This document shows, piece by piece, positions 1 through 7,733 of a stretch of 35,935 nt of DNA (position 1 is the first letter of the stretch; every line of letters starts with the position of its first letter). The translations under genes and the position numbers were made by a program. The notes beneath the pieces are model-generated. The model did not search any database and was not told the DNA's origin. It worked only from the letters and a program-made list of their open reading frames with translations. This stretch comes from Bacteroidota bacterium (GTDB lineage Bacteria > Bacteroidota > Bacteroidia > Cytophagales > Cyclobacteriaceae), in NCBI GenBank assembly GCA_018266395.1, contig JAFEAM010000016.1:1-35935 (forward strand), in the 5' to 3' direction.

Positions 1-61
1 TATTCGTTGACTTCAACATTCAAAATTCTCTGTATTCTCTGTTCAAAATTGGAAATTCCAA

Positions 62-317
62 ACCTCGCCCCTTCAGGGCTTCCAACGTTTTCAGCCGCAT
101 TTAACGGCACGCATCATGCGTGCCGCGAAACAAACCTTGCCCCTTCAGGGCAAGTACCGGTGCTCTACATAAGGGACCATGTTTGGCACAAGATCTTTTA
201 GCCTGGTTTGACGTCAAACCTTGCTAGCCCTGAAAGGGCTAGGTTCGTTTAGCGGTGCGCAGCGCGCACCGCTAAACGTCATCCGTTTTAACCGGAGCCC
301 TGTAAGGGCGAGGTTTG
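62..317. repeat. Mirror-symmetric six-hairpin palindromic element (complete copy)
   Basis: Six short inverted repeats lie in mirror order. A is GCCCCTTCAGGGC at 67-79. B is a perfect 9-bp-arm hairpin at 106-124. C is TTGCCC/GGGCAA at 137-153. After a spacer come C' (CTAGCCCT/AGGGCTAG, 224-242), B' (14-bp arms with a 3-nt loop, 247-277) and A' (GCCCTGTAAGGGC, 297-309). The same order and spacing recur in the array at 4505-5671, and the C'-B'-A' half recurs at 33545-33640. The copy contains no convincing gene; the short reading frame over it is a by-product. It resembles REP/BIME or MITE-like elements, but I do not recognise the family. Confidence 0.8.
205..220. repeat. Perfect 16-bp palindrome inside the spacer of the hairpin element
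   Basis: GGTTTGACGTCAAACC is fully self-complementary. It sits directly before two further perfect hairpins (224-242 and 247-277), so about 60 of 73 bases here can pair. It is absent from the corresponding spacer of the copies at 4.5-5.7 kb, so it is specific to this copy. Confidence 0.75.
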
Positions 318-440
318 ATTCTAACTGCGGAGGGAATTGACCGCGCGGGCGCAGAGAAGAACATTTTATGACTTGCGACCTCTTGATTGAGGTCCCTCAG
401 CGGCATGCGTTCAAAAGGATTACACGCCGGCAGGCAATCC

Positions 441-469
441 TTGCGGAATCAAAAAAAACCCTATTTTTG
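441..469 (+). promoter_or_regulatory. Candidate Bacteroidota promoter for apaG
   Basis: TTG at 441-443 and TATTTTTG at 462-469 are separated by 18 nt, matching the Bacteroidota sigma-ABfr consensus (TTG, about 19 nt, TAnnTTTG). The expected start of transcription falls at roughly 475, next to the ATG at 476. If real, the apaG message has almost no leader, and the upstream reading frame from 368 is not translated. Confidence 0.5.
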
Positions 470-475
470 ACCAGA

Positions 476-862
476 ATGATCACTGAAATTACACGTGGCG
501 TAAGGGTTTCGGTTGAAACGGAGTACCAACCCTCCTATTCAAGTCCGAGTCAATACCACTATGTTTTTACCTATCGCATCACAATTGAAAATGGCAGTGA
601 TTTCACCATTCAGCTCCTCCGCCGGAAGTGGAACATCTACGACGCCGGGTTCATGTCGCGGGAAGTGGAAGGCGAAGGCGTGGTGGGCCAGCAGCCCGTG
701 CTCGAACCCGGCCAGACCCATCAATATGTGTCGGGCTGCAATCTCAAGTCGGGCATAGGCAAGATGGTAGGCACCTACCTCATGGAGCGCGTGGTGGACG
801 GCAGCACCTTTGAAGTGAATATCCCCGAGTTCAGCATGGTCGCACCCATGCGTCTCAACTAA
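476..862 (+). CDS. apaG: ApaG family protein (Co2+/Mg2+ efflux protein ApaG)
   Basis: The 128-residue product matches the usual length of ApaG, a single fibronectin-III-like beta-sandwich domain. Recognisable features are the opening ITEITRGVRVSVE, the central FTYRITIENGSD strand pair, RRKWNIYD, the GVVGQQPVLEPGQ segment and GTYLMERV near the end. ApaG is linked genetically to cobalt and magnesium tolerance, but its biochemical role is not settled. The frame is open upstream to 368. I chose the ATG at 476 because family similarity starts there and a promoter-like sequence lies just before it. The methyltransferase gene follows after 4 bp, suggesting co-transcription. Confidence 0.9.
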   Translation: MITEITRGVRVSVETEYQPSYSSPSQYHYVFTYRITIENGSDFTIQLLRRKWNIYDAGFMSREVEGEGVVGQQPVLEPGQTHQYVSGCNLKSGIGKMVGTYLMERVVDGSTFEVNIPEFSMVAPMRLN

Positions 863-866
863 GATA

Positions 867-1655
867 TTGAAATCCTCACACCCTTCCCCTTCCTTTCACC
901 AGATCAAATCGTTTGTCTGGCATTGGCTGCTGGAAGTGGATGAACACAGCATTCATTCACCTTTCTTCTTCGACCTGTACGTCAAGACCACATCAAAGAA
1001 AGAACGAAGGGGAATCGCGCAGCTGGAAAAACTCCGTGAAGATTTGCTGAAGAATGAGACGCAGCTGCAAGTGGAAGACTTCGGAACGGGCCAGTCCGGC
1101 AAAAGGACCATTGCCGACATTGCCGCCGCCAGCCTGACGCCCCCGGAGTTTGCCTCCTTCTACCTTGAGTTGGCACACTATATGGAATCGCAACGCGTGG
1201 TGGAGCTTGGCACCTCCCTCGGACTTACCTCCCTGTACCTTGCCCAAAAGAAGGAGGCATCGGTATTTACATTTGAAGGCTGCCACGACATCGCCAACGT
1301 AGCCCTCACCAATTTCGAATGGTCTGGTAAAAAGAATATCAAACTGATCGAAGGCAACATCGATCAGACGTTACCCAAATTTCTTGCAGAGCACGCCAGG
1401 CTGGACTTTGTGCTGATGGATGCCAACCATCGCTATGGCCCGACGATTCGTTATTACCAGATGCTGACCAAACGCTTGTGGGAAAAGAGTGTGCTGATCA
1501 TCGACGATATCCATCGATCCGACGAAATGGAAAAGGCATGGAAGGAAATCAGGGAAAATATCTTCGTGTACGGGAGCATTGACCTCTACCGCTGCGGCAT
1601 CCTCTTCTTTGACCCCGCCTTGAACAAGCAGCATTACGTCTGGTCCTTGAAATAA
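867..1655 (+). CDS. Class I SAM-dependent methyltransferase (O-methyltransferase-like)
   Basis: The 262-residue product has a Rossmann-type methyltransferase core. Motif I is VVELGTSLGLTSLYLA at about residues 111-126. An acidic strand follows (FTFEG, 134-138), then FVLMDANH (181-188) and IIDDIH (211-216), as in Methyltransf_24/O-methyltransferase-like proteins. An N-terminal segment around EVDEHSIHSPFFFDLY (23-38) is typical of a Bacteroidota subgroup and supports a start this far upstream. No ATG is available there, so the start is TTG at 867, 4 bp after apaG. The substrate cannot be read from sequence. The next gene appears to have its own promoter within the last codons of this one. Confidence 0.8.
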   Translation: MKSSHPSPSFHQIKSFVWHWLLEVDEHSIHSPFFFDLYVKTTSKKERRGIAQLEKLREDLLKNETQLQVEDFGTGQSGKRTIADIAAASLTPPEFASFYLELAHYMESQRVVELGTSLGLTSLYLAQKKEASVFTFEGCHDIANVALTNFEWSGKKNIKLIEGNIDQTLPKFLAEHARLDFVLMDANHRYGPTIRYYQMLTKRLWEKSVLIIDDIHRSDEMEKAWKEIRENIFVYGSIDLYRCGILFFDPALNKQHYVWSLK

Positions 1656-1676
1656 GCTTCCCATCCCCTACCTTTG
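1647..1676 (+). promoter_or_regulatory. Strong Bacteroidota-type promoter for the coiled-coil gene
   Basis: TTG at 1647-1649 and TACCTTTG at 1669-1676 are separated by exactly 19 nt, an excellent fit to the TTG-N19-TAnnTTTG consensus. The -33 element overlaps the 3' end of the methyltransferase gene. Transcription would begin near 1683, leaving a leader of about 13 nt before the ATG at 1696. Confidence 0.65.
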
Positions 1677-1695
1677 CTGCCTAAATTTTTCATTC

Positions 1696-2607
1696 ATGGC
1701 AGAAACGGAGGCGACAGAACCCAAAAAGAGCCGGGCAGGCATCATCATCGCGCTACTCTCTATTGTGGTCATTATTCAGACAGTGAAGATCTACCTGGAC
1801 TATCGCGATAAGGAAGACCTTACAGAACAGAAGGCCAACGTAGAAGAAGATCTTGCCTCCACCCTACAGCGCCTGAAAGAAATTCAGTCAGAACTGGATC
1901 AGAAGATCGTAGAGATACAGAAGCTTGGCGGCGATGTTGCCGAACTCCAGAAAGCCAAAGCGGAAGTGGATGCCCAATTGAAGAGAAATGTCGCCAGAAG
2001 TTCCAAGGCCATAAAGGAACTAAAGGACAGGGTACAGGGCTATGAGGAACTGCTCAAACTCAAAGACGACGAGATCGACAAGCTTAAGAACGTCAACAAG
2101 GAATTGTTCAGCGAGAACCGTCAGCTGAAGACCCAGAAGAATGTGCTGAACGACTCCATCAACCGACTATCCACCAGCAAACAGGAGTTGGCCTCCAAGG
2201 TGGCAATTGCCAGTCAGCTGAAAGCAGAGAATGTTTCCGTCAAGGCAGTAAATGCAAAAGGAAAGGAACGGGAGTCTCCCTTCCGGAACAAACAGATTGA
2301 CAAGTTGAAAGTGGAATTCAGCATCGCCGAAAACAAAGTGGCTCCGATCGAGGGTAAGAAAATACTTATACGGATACTTGACGAAAACGGGCAATTGATC
2401 TTCGATATGGCACGCGGCTCAGGCACTTTCCTCCTCAACAATAAGGAAGAGTTCTACACCGCCTCCCAGGAAATCCTCTTCGACAACACCCGGCAGAAAC
2501 TGACCTTCTTCTATGAAAAAGGTTCAGACTATGCGACAGGGAATTATACCATTGAGATCATAACGGATGGGTATAAGATGGGGACGGTGGGGTTTGTGGT
2601 GAAATGA
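1696..2607 (+). CDS. Membrane-anchored coiled-coil protein, function unknown
   Basis: This 303-residue protein has a basic N-terminus (KKSR), one transmembrane helix at about residues 14-30, and a long charged coiled coil at roughly 37-185, rich in Leu, Glu and Lys heptads. After a linker, a C-terminal domain of about 100 residues looks beta-rich (LKVEFSIAENKV, KILIRILDENGQLIFD, GNYTIEIITDGYKMG). The topology predicts a periplasmic rod carrying a small sandwich-like domain. I do not recognise a named family, although the arrangement resembles uncharacterised Cytophagales proteins. It has its own promoter-like sequence and is followed by repeat DNA, so it is probably monocistronic. A role in envelope spacing or cell shape would be a guess. 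Confidence 0.75.
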   Translation: MAETEATEPKKSRAGIIIALLSIVVIIQTVKIYLDYRDKEDLTEQKANVEEDLASTLQRLKEIQSELDQKIVEIQKLGGDVAELQKAKAEVDAQLKRNVARSSKAIKELKDRVQGYEELLKLKDDEIDKLKNVNKELFSENRQLKTQKNVLNDSINRLSTSKQELASKVAIASQLKAENVSVKAVNAKGKERESPFRNKQIDKLKVEFSIAENKVAPIEGKKILIRILDENGQLIFDMARGSGTFLLNNKEEFYTASQEILFDNTRQKLTFFYEKGSDYATGNYTIEIITDGYKMGTVGFVVK

Positions 2608-3166
2608 TGACTGTTGAGTGTGAGGGTTCGGAGTCGAAAGTTCAAAGTTCAAGGTTCAAGGCTGGCCCCTACGAGCGGAGCGAAATCGGGGTTAAGAGTT
2701 CCGGGTTTCGGGTTTCGAGTTCCGGGTGTCACCTACATTTATCGTCGGGGTTCTGAGTTTCAGTTCTCAGTTCTCATTTCTCAATAGATGGACAATTCCT
2801 AATTCGTGATTACCGATTCCGGATCACTTCAACATTCAAAATTCATCTGTTCAAAATTCAACATTCATTCAGGTTCAGGGTTTCGGGTTTCTGGGCCCGC
2901 CCCGACATTTATCGTCGGGGTTCTCAGTTGATGGACAATTGACAAATCGTGATTACCGATTCCAGATCACTTCAACATTCAACATTCATCTGTTCAAAAT
3001 TCTACATTCATTCAGGTTCAGGGTTTCGGGTTCTGGGCCTGCCCCGACATTTATCGTCGGGGCTCTCAGTTCTCGGTTCTCAGTTAATTGACACTTGCCG
3101 ATTCGTGATTACCGATTCCAGATCGCTTCAACATTCAAAATTCAAAATTCATCTGTTCAACATTCA
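2608..3166. repeat. Mosaic of short repeats with a recurring CCCCGAC/GTCGGGG hairpin
   Basis: This stretch between two convergent genes holds no credible gene. It consists of TTCAACATTCAAAATTC-like and GGTTTCGGGTTT-like words, plus the sentence TCGTGATTACCGATTCCAGA, in about three degenerate units. The hairpin CCCCGAC, 7-nt loop, GTCGGGG is complete at 2900-2920 and 3042-3062 (period 142) and degenerate at about 2734-2750. Similar AAATTCAACATTC words occur at the left edge (14-50), and TTTCAGGTTTCAGG words after murA and at 34927-34978. Confidence 0.7.
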
Positions 3167-4249
3167 TCACGCCTTCCCCGCCTGAATCTCCACCCAGTTA
3201 TTATAGAGTATATAACCCAATGACAGCATCACGGGGCCGAGGAAGAGACCGAGGAATCCGCTTGATATAAATCCGCCCACCGATCCGAGAAATACGACGA
3301 GCATGGGAACGGGGGCTTTGCGTCCCAGCAAAAAGGGTTTCAACACATTGTCGGATACCAGCACGAGAATTGACCAGCCGAGAAACAGCCATGCCGTAAG
3401 GGGCTCTGCAGTCATGAACACATAAATGACCACGGGTATCACGACCGGTCCGACGCCCACCTGCACGATGGCAAAGATCAGCGCGATCAATGTCCAGAGT
3501 CCGGCGAGCGGGACACCGGCCACAAAAAATCCGATGCCGGCGAGCAAGGACTGTGTAGCTGCCACGCCAAGTATACCTTTGACGACATTGCGGATGGTGA
3601 CAGTGCTAAGCTCCGCATAGGAATGTCCCCGGTCACCTGCCAGCCTGACGAATACCCTCTTGATGGCTTCCGAGCCGCTGTCAGAATATCCCAGAATCAC
3701 GCCTGCGACAATGATAGATGCCAGCAGTTGGAGTATGCCCATACCAGCGCCCATGAGGAAGCTGAGTACCCATCCCAGTGCCTTCTTCACAGGCTCCTGG
3801 AATTGTGACACTGCCGCCTGCAGGTTTTCAGATGCCAGTTTCCAGAAGTCTGCCACCGGTTTCAAAAACATGGGCCAGTTTTTCACTTCTTCTCCTGGTG
3901 CCGGTATCACCAACTGACCCTCGCGGTATATGTCGCGTATATGAACAATTCCTTCAGCGAGTGAATCTGCCAGCAAAAGTGTCGGGATAAGAAGAGCCAG
4001 CAGGAAGAAAAGCGAAATGAGTGTCGCGGCGAGTCCCGACCTGCCCTTTAATCGCTTGCGCAGGCTTTCGTATACCGGGTAAATAGCAACGGATATGATG
4101 ATGCCCCACAAGATGAGTGACATGAAAGGCTGGAGGATAAGGATGCACCATCCCAGCAGGAATGCCAGGACAGCCAGCCGGACGACAATGTCTACTACTG
4201 TGTTTAGTTGGGCAAGTCCTTTGCCTGGTTCGTTGTCAGAGGGGGTCAT
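3167..4249 (-). CDS. AI-2E family transporter (PerM/YdiK-like permease)
   Basis: The 360-residue integral membrane protein follows the family layout. Two N-terminal helices lie at about residues 20-60, and a third at about 75-95. A soluble periplasmic stretch follows (about 100-170: LADSLAEGIVHIRDIYREGQ through ENLQAAVSQFQEP). Five or so hydrophobic segments then occupy 170-350, including GVGPVVIPVVIYVF and SDNVLKPFLLG, the latter being the conserved C-terminal signature. Members export autoinducer-2 or act as Na+/H+ or other antiporters; the substrate here cannot be decided. The gene stands alone, convergent with the coiled-coil gene and starting next to the palindromic array. Confidence 0.88.
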   Translation of the reverse strand: MTPSDNEPGKGLAQLNTVVDIVVRLAVLAFLLGWCILILQPFMSLILWGIIISVAIYPVYESLRKRLKGRSGLAATLISLFFLLALLIPTLLLADSLAEGIVHIRDIYREGQLVIPAPGEEVKNWPMFLKPVADFWKLASENLQAAVSQFQEPVKKALGWVLSFLMGAGMGILQLLASIIVAGVILGYSDSGSEAIKRVFVRLAGDRGHSYAELSTVTIRNVVKGILGVAATQSLLAGIGFFVAGVPLAGLWTLIALIFAIVQVGVGPVVIPVVIYVFMTAEPLTAWLFLGWSILVLVSDNVLKPFLLGRKAPVPMLVVFLGSVGGFISSGFLGLFLGPVMLSLGYILYNNWVEIQAGKA

Positions 4250-4504
4250 ATTTTCAATCAGGATATGTTGGTGGTGTCGAAAACGAAATTACATCAATTA
4301 GCGGGTTAGTTCGATGGATGAGGTTGAATTATGTATACAGCTTCTGGGCTCTGGCTTCTGGCGACTGGCTGTGACTTCAATGATTCGTAGGGCTCCATCT
4401 CAGATGCATTGGTGATTAGGTGATTGAGGTGGTCCTGATTCGGCTGGGGTTCAAATGGTTTACATTCCAACGCTTCTATAGATCGCTGGCACGTTAACAA
4501 CCGA
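4250..4504. other. Intergenic lead-in to the palindromic array
   Basis: No gene is visible. From about 4400 the sequence (GTGATTAGGTGATTGAGG, then AGATCGCTGGCACGTTAACAACCGATGA) is homologous to stretches at about 4976-5050 and 5310-5420. It therefore forms the non-hairpin part of the large repeat unit that follows. Upstream of 3167-4249 on the minus strand, TAATTTCG occurs as a one-mismatch fit to the Bacteroidota -7 element. Confidence 0.5.
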
Positions 4505-5671
4505 TGAGCTCTGTATCGGCACGCGTTGCGTGCAGCGAAACGGACTTTGCCCCTTCAGGGCAGGTAGCGGTGCGCTGTCATGGCGATCACTGTTTTCCAT
4601 TGGATCTTGCATGCCCTGAAGGGGCATTGTTTGCCAAGCGGTGCATGAATCGGCACGTGCCGCGAAACAAACCTTGCCCCTTCAGGGCAAGTAGCGATGA
4701 GCTGTCATGGCGATCCCTCTTTTCCATTGGATCTTGCATGCCCTTGAAGGGGCATTGTTTGCCAAGCGGTGCATGAATCGGCACGTGCCGCGAAACAAAC
4801 CTTGCCCCTTCAGGGCAGGTAGCGGTGCGCTGTCACATTGGCGATCACTGTTTTCCATTGGATTTTGCATGCCCTGAAGGGGCATTGTTTGCCAAGCGGT
4901 GCGCAACGCGCACCGCTAATGAAAATCAGATTAACGTAGCCCTGTAAGGGCGAAGTTTGTCTGGATGCATTTTATGATTGGGTGATGGACGTAGTCCCCT
5001 TCGGATAAGGGTCAAACGGATTACAGTTTATACCGTGAGAGATCGCTGGGCTCAAAGCTCGCCCCTACAGGGCTTCAATGATAAGCCTATCTGTTGCGGC
5101 ACGCGTTGCGTGCCGCGAAACGAACATTGCCCCTTCAGGGCAGTAGCTATTCCTTGCTGCGAAACAAACCTTGCCCCTTCAGGGCAGGTAGCGATGAGCT
5201 GTCATGGCGATCACTGTTTTCCATTGGATCTTGCATGCCCTGAAGGGGCATTGTTTGCCAAGCGGTGCGCAACGCGCGCTGCTAATTGCGAAGGTTACCT
5301 CAATCATTGATGATTGCGTGATGTAGTGATTGGGCGATTTAGTGGACCCGCTTTGGATTTGGACAAACGATTTGCAGTTTATCTCTGTGAGAGATCGCAG
5401 GCACGTTGACCACCGATGATCCGTCTCGTCTACAACCTTTGAGCTCAAACTTCGCCCTTACAGGGCTCCAATGCTCTTGAATAGAATCTGCCAGCACGCA
5501 CAGGTGCGTGCTGCGAAATAAACCTTGCCCCTTCAGGGCAGGTACGTACGAGTCAACTTTGTCCCTTCAGGGCAGGTAGCGGTGCACTGTCATGGCGATC
5601 ACTGCTTTCCATTAGATCTTGTATGCCCTGAAGGGGAATTGTTTGCCAAGCGGTCTGCAACGCGCACCGCT
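4505..5671. repeat. Array of palindromic A-B-C/C'-B'-A' elements (three composite units)
   Basis: Composite unit 1 has B at 4519-4534, then three tandem C-spacer-C' modules with period 127-128 bp (C at 4548, 4675 and 4803; C' at 4613, 4740 and 4871). It ends with B' (10-bp arms, 4895-4917) and A' (GCCCTGTAAGGGC, 4939-4951). Unit 2 has A at 5061, B at 5098-5114, two C copies (5129 and about 5172), C' at 5237 and B' at 5261-5283. Unit 3 has A at 5454-5466, B at 5493-5512, two C-like copies, C' at 5625 and B' at 5649-5671. Units are linked by related AT-richer segments. Reading frames across the array are repetitive and not credible proteins. Confidence 0.85.
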
Positions 5672-5695
5672 TTCATCAATATCCCTCAATTTTCC

Positions 5696-5703
5696 TAAAT
5701 TTG
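5696..5703 (+). promoter_or_regulatory. Candidate -7 element upstream of the DUF4136 gene
   Basis: TAAATTTG matches the Bacteroidota -7 consensus TAnnTTTG and lies 25 nt before the ATG at 5729. There is no exact TTG at the expected distance (TTT at 5671-5673 is closest). It sits just outside the last B' hairpin of the palindromic array, so the array ends immediately upstream of the promoter. Confidence 0.45.
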
Positions 5704-5728
5704 CCCCTCTATTTAACCCCACTGTTAC

Positions 5729-6268
5729 ATGAAAAGATTGATGTTCCTTTCCCTCGTCCTGTTGACTGCCTGCGGACCGTCTGTTAAGGTTGGTTATGAC
5801 TATGATCGCGGCGCTAATTTCGGCCAATACAAGACCTACACATTTACCAGTGACGCCCTCAGTTATCCCATCAACGAACTGAATCGTCAGCGTGTACTCG
5901 CTGCCATCGAATCAGAATTGAATGCCAAGGGCCTCTCAAAGTCTGACAATGGCGATTTGCTCGTGGACATCAAGCTCACCGCAGAAAGGCAGCAGACAGC
6001 TACCGCCACAAATACGGGCGGACCTTATGGCGCCGGCTATGGCTACCGCTGGGGAGGTGGATTCTCCACAACTCAAATCAATGTTGAAACCTATATCGAG
6101 GGTACTCTTTTCATCGATCTTATTGATAATGCCAAGAAGCAATTGGTATGGCAGGGCCGTGGCGTCAAGACACTCGACAAAGATGCCACACCTGATCAGC
6201 GCGATCAGCGTATCAAAGAGGCTGTTAACCTGATCATGAAGCAATATCCCCCTGCAGGCAAGAAATAA
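5729..6268 (+). CDS. DUF4136 domain-containing lipoprotein
   Basis: The 179-residue protein starts with a lipoprotein signal (MKRLMFLSLVLLTACG, predicted lipidated Cys15). The DUF4136 domain follows: VGYDYDRGANFGQYKTYTF near the start, the central ESELNAKGL segment, a Gly/Tyr-rich loop (YGAGYGYRWGGG), a VETYIEGTLFIDLID strand and a final QRIKEAVNLIMKQYPP helix. The family is abundant in the Bacteroidota envelope, with unknown function. The M48 protease gene follows after 12 bp, so the two probably form an operon acting in the periplasm. Confidence 0.88.
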   Translation: MKRLMFLSLVLLTACGPSVKVGYDYDRGANFGQYKTYTFTSDALSYPINELNRQRVLAAIESELNAKGLSKSDNGDLLVDIKLTAERQQTATATNTGGPYGAGYGYRWGGGFSTTQINVETYIEGTLFIDLIDNAKKQLVWQGRGVKTLDKDATPDQRDQRIKEAVNLIMKQYPPAGKK

Positions 6269-6280
6269 GGAACCTTCACT

Positions 6281-7702
6281 TTGGTACGCTTAGTTCTTCT
6301 GATTTCCGGCATCTGCGTATCGTTCGCATTGGCCGGGCAAAAGGATATTTCCTGGGACATCAAAACAGGCGACAAGATTGCCAGGCAGGTCGAGAAATCG
6401 ATCGGCATAGTTCAATTGCCTGATGCTGAAAAAGCTGTCCGATCGGTTGGCGAGCGCCTGGTGAACAACCTGGCTTCCAACCCGTACACGTTCACATTCC
6501 AGATCGTGGACCAGATGGAGCCCAATGCCTTTGCGCTGCCGGGAGGACATGTGTATGTGTCCCGTGGACTGCTTGCTCTTCTCAAGAATGAAGATGAACT
6601 GGCAGGTGTAATCGGTCACGAGATTATTCATGTCATCCAGCGTCACAGTGCCAAGCAACAACAGAAGGCTATCGTTCCGTCCATTCTCGCCGCTCCGGGC
6701 GTCTTGTTAGGTAACACGCTGGGTGGAAGTGTCGGGGACAAGGTAGCCGCACCATTGCTGGGAGCAGGAAGGATCATGATGGCATCTTATGGACGCAAGC
6801 AGGAAACAGAGGCCGACGAACTGGGGATAGCGCTGGCAGCGAAATCAGGATATGATCCCAACAAACTGTCCGATATCCTAAACCGCATCGAGCGATGGGT
6901 GCAGTCGGAGACGGGAAAGACTGCAAAGTTCAGTCTGCTGAACGACCATCCCGTGACACCTGAAAGGGTGAAGAATATTGCGGAACGAAGCAAAGTGGTC
7001 GGGAAGGCCACGGTAAAATCAGTCTATGGCGTCGATGAGTTCCTGATGGCTTTCAATCAGCTGCCCCTGGGCCCGAATCCATCCCATGGCGTTTTCAATG
7101 ACAATATCTTTCTGCATCCCACACTCAACATCTATTGGGAGTTGCCCAAGGGATGGAATTACATCAACGAGTCCACCGTAGCAGGCGCAACATTCAAGGA
7201 AAACCAGCTAATGGTAACCCTTGCTGGCAAGGACCGGCAGCTGGACACGCTGATTGAAAACTTTGTGAACGGGTATTATGCCAAAACACGGAAGCAGCCC
7301 ATCTCCGACAAGCGGTTTGATGTGAACGGCCGGCGTGGAAGCGAGGTAATCCTTCCCGGAAGGGAGAACAACCAAATCCTCTACACCATGTGGTTCAGGA
7401 AGGATCACTTCACATACGTGATCCTGGGCGTCGGTAGTCCGGATTTGCAAGATACCTTCCGGTCCAGCACACTGACCTTCAGGGATCTGAAGGAAGAAGA
7501 CCGGGACAATATCAAAATGGATGAACTCCTGACCATAAAGGCCAGCGGTACGGAGACCTGCGCGCAACTTGCACAAAAAGCGGGAAACCAGGTCAACGCC
7601 GGCTACCTCTCTCTCGTTAATAACATTCCGGAGACGCAGACTTTTGTCAAAGGTGAGATCATCAAAACGATCCACAGGCGGAAGTACACTCCAAAATCAT
7701 AA
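6281..7702 (+). CDS. Exported M48 family zinc metalloprotease
   Basis: This 473-residue protein begins with a signal peptide (LVLLISGICVSFALA). The M48 catalytic motif HEIIH is at residues 113-117. The third zinc ligand is probably Glu175 in the E-x-x-A-D motif (ETEAD, 175-179), and NAFALPGGHVYVSRGLL (82-98) is a family signature. About 220 residues follow beyond the protease domain, as in BepA/YfgC-like and LoiP-like periplasmic proteases. Those proteins help assemble or quality-control outer-membrane proteins, which suits the neighbouring DUF4136 lipoprotein and barrel gene. The start is TTG at 6281, because no ATG precedes the signal peptide; GGAA lies about 9 nt upstream. The exact substrate is unknown. 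Confidence 0.88.
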   Translation: MVRLVLLISGICVSFALAGQKDISWDIKTGDKIARQVEKSIGIVQLPDAEKAVRSVGERLVNNLASNPYTFTFQIVDQMEPNAFALPGGHVYVSRGLLALLKNEDELAGVIGHEIIHVIQRHSAKQQQKAIVPSILAAPGVLLGNTLGGSVGDKVAAPLLGAGRIMMASYGRKQETEADELGIALAAKSGYDPNKLSDILNRIERWVQSETGKTAKFSLLNDHPVTPERVKNIAERSKVVGKATVKSVYGVDEFLMAFNQLPLGPNPSHGVFNDNIFLHPTLNIYWELPKGWNYINESTVAGATFKENQLMVTLAGKDRQLDTLIENFVNGYYAKTRKQPISDKRFDVNGRRGSEVILPGRENNQILYTMWFRKDHFTYVILGVGSPDLQDTFRSSTLTFRDLKEEDRDNIKMDELLTIKASGTETCAQLAQKAGNQVNAGYLSLVNNIPETQTFVKGEIIKTIHRRKYTPKS

Positions 7703-7706
7703 ACAC

Positions 7707-7714
7707 TAACTTTG
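7707..7714 (+). promoter_or_regulatory. Candidate -7 element before the small barrel gene
   Basis: TAACTTTG fits TAnnTTTG and ends 19 nt before the ATG at 7734. No TTG lies at the right distance upstream, so this rests on the -7 element alone. Confidence 0.35.
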
Positions 7715-7733
7715 TCATTCAAACTTCGAAGTC

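Noticed and set aside
7-201. 64-codon open frame near the left edge
   Set aside because: It runs through the hairpin element and simple repeats and has no protein-like features.
368-475. N-terminal extension of apaG
   Set aside because: It has no ApaG similarity and a promoter match lies inside it.
4504-5310. Plus-strand open frames across the palindromic array with repeated peptides such as NLAPSGQVA
   Set aside because: The peptides come from translating repeats and hairpins; copies differ by frame shifts, and minus-strand frames there are equally open.
4505-5671. Possible CRISPR array
   Set aside because: Repeats are long, palindromic and nested with related spacers of similar sequence, and there are no cas genes nearby.
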